A program made the position numbers and the translations under genes. From Chloroflexota bacterium (lineage in GTDB: Bacteria > Chloroflexota > Limnocylindria > Limnocylindrales > CSP1-4): 5,505 bases of DNA. The DNA lies in contig JAKAMV010000696.1 in NCBI GenBank assembly GCA_021812735.1, positions 1 through 5,505 of the forward strand. Reading direction: 5' to 3'. Shown piece after piece: positions 5,290 to 5,505 of the stretch (positions within the stretch are counted from its first letter, which is position 1; every line of letters starts with the position of its first letter). The notes beneath the pieces were generated by a model, which ran no database searches, was not told where the DNA came from, and worked only from the letters and a program-made list of their open reading frames with translations.

Positions 5290-5505
5290 TCACGCCTCGC
5301 GGACGGCCCGGACGAACAGCCCTCCGACGCCCGCCGCGATGGACATCACGCCCCCCAGGGCGATCACCGGCCCGGCGCCCAGCGGCCCCATCAGCAGGCC
5401 CCCGAGGCCCATCGCCACCGACATCCCGCCGAACACGAGCGCGAACCGGAAGCTCACCACGCGGCCGATCAGTCCGGGCGGCGTCCGCTCCTGGAACATG
5501 GTCTG
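5290..5505 (-). CDS. Major facilitator superfamily transporter, C-terminal end (partial)
   Basis: Only the last 71 residues are in the window; the gene continues beyond the right edge, and the Met at 5499 is internal, not the start. The visible part begins QTMFQERTPPGLIGRV, which matches the loop between helices 10 and 11 in drug and siderophore exporters of the MFS_3 (EntS-like/DHA3) type, where Q-x-x-x-P-x-x-x-x-GRV is common. Two hydrophobic helices follow (FALVFGGMSVAMGLGGLLMG and GPVIALGGVMSIAAGVGGLFV), then a short basic end. The family exports small molecules using the proton gradient; no substrate can be inferred. A short 5-base-stem hairpin (5272-5284) lies just after the stop. The acidic protein gene begins 99 bases downstream with its own promoter-like box, so co-transcription is uncertain. 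Confidence 0.75.
   Translation of the reverse strand, partial: QTMFQERTPPGLIGRVVSFRFALVFGGMSVAMGLGGLLMGPLGAGPVIALGGVMSIAAGVGGLFVRAVREA

Overview
The window is 5,505 bases of GC-rich bacterial DNA. Hand counts of single 60-base lines run from about 58% to over 80% GC. It holds five complete genes, one gene cut by the right edge, and one apparently broken gene at the left edge. High GC, a TTG start codon, a TAnnnT -10 box almost touching a start codon (a leaderless-type promoter) and a Ser/Pro/Ala-rich surface tail fit an actinobacterium or a GC-rich Chloroflexota lineage. The sequence alone does not decide between these.

Left part (1-2022). A minus-strand reading frame starting at 173 looks like the N-terminus of a GT87-type membrane mannosyltransferase, but an amber stop falls exactly where the family's conserved Tyr is expected. 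Diverging from it, a two-gene plus-strand operon encodes a polyprenyl-phosphate-sugar synthase-like GT2 glycosyltransferase (323-1063) and an extended-SDR nucleotide-sugar epimerase/dehydratase (1060-2022). The two genes overlap by ATGA. The 149-base divergent spacer carries a 19-base inverted repeat.

Middle (2023-3345). After a 237-base convergent spacer with weak hairpins comes an intact GT87/DUF2029 polytopic glycosyltransferase on the minus strand. It is visibly lower in GC than its neighbours and ends in an acidic tail.

Right part (3365-5505), all minus strand. A PIG-L/LmbE-type zinc deacetylase with a large insertion lies 19 bases upstream of the GT87 gene. Its promoter region combines a TATACT box 8 bases before the ATG with a nearly perfect 33-base inverted repeat. 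Upstream of it are an unrecognised single-pass membrane protein with an Asp/Glu/Leu-rich repetitive N-terminus and a Ser/Ala/Pro-rich C-terminus, then the C-terminal end of a major facilitator transporter.

Taken together, the genes suggest a cell-envelope glycan locus. The GT2 enzyme would charge a polyprenyl-phosphate carrier with a sugar, the SDR would make or interconvert a nucleotide sugar, the GT87 protein would use the lipid-linked sugar on the outer face of the membrane, and the deacetylase would remove an acetyl group from an amino-sugar conjugate. This pathway view is inferred from family membership and proximity. I found no CRISPR array, tRNA, rRNA, insertion sequence or phage gene, and no clear evidence of a wholly new system.
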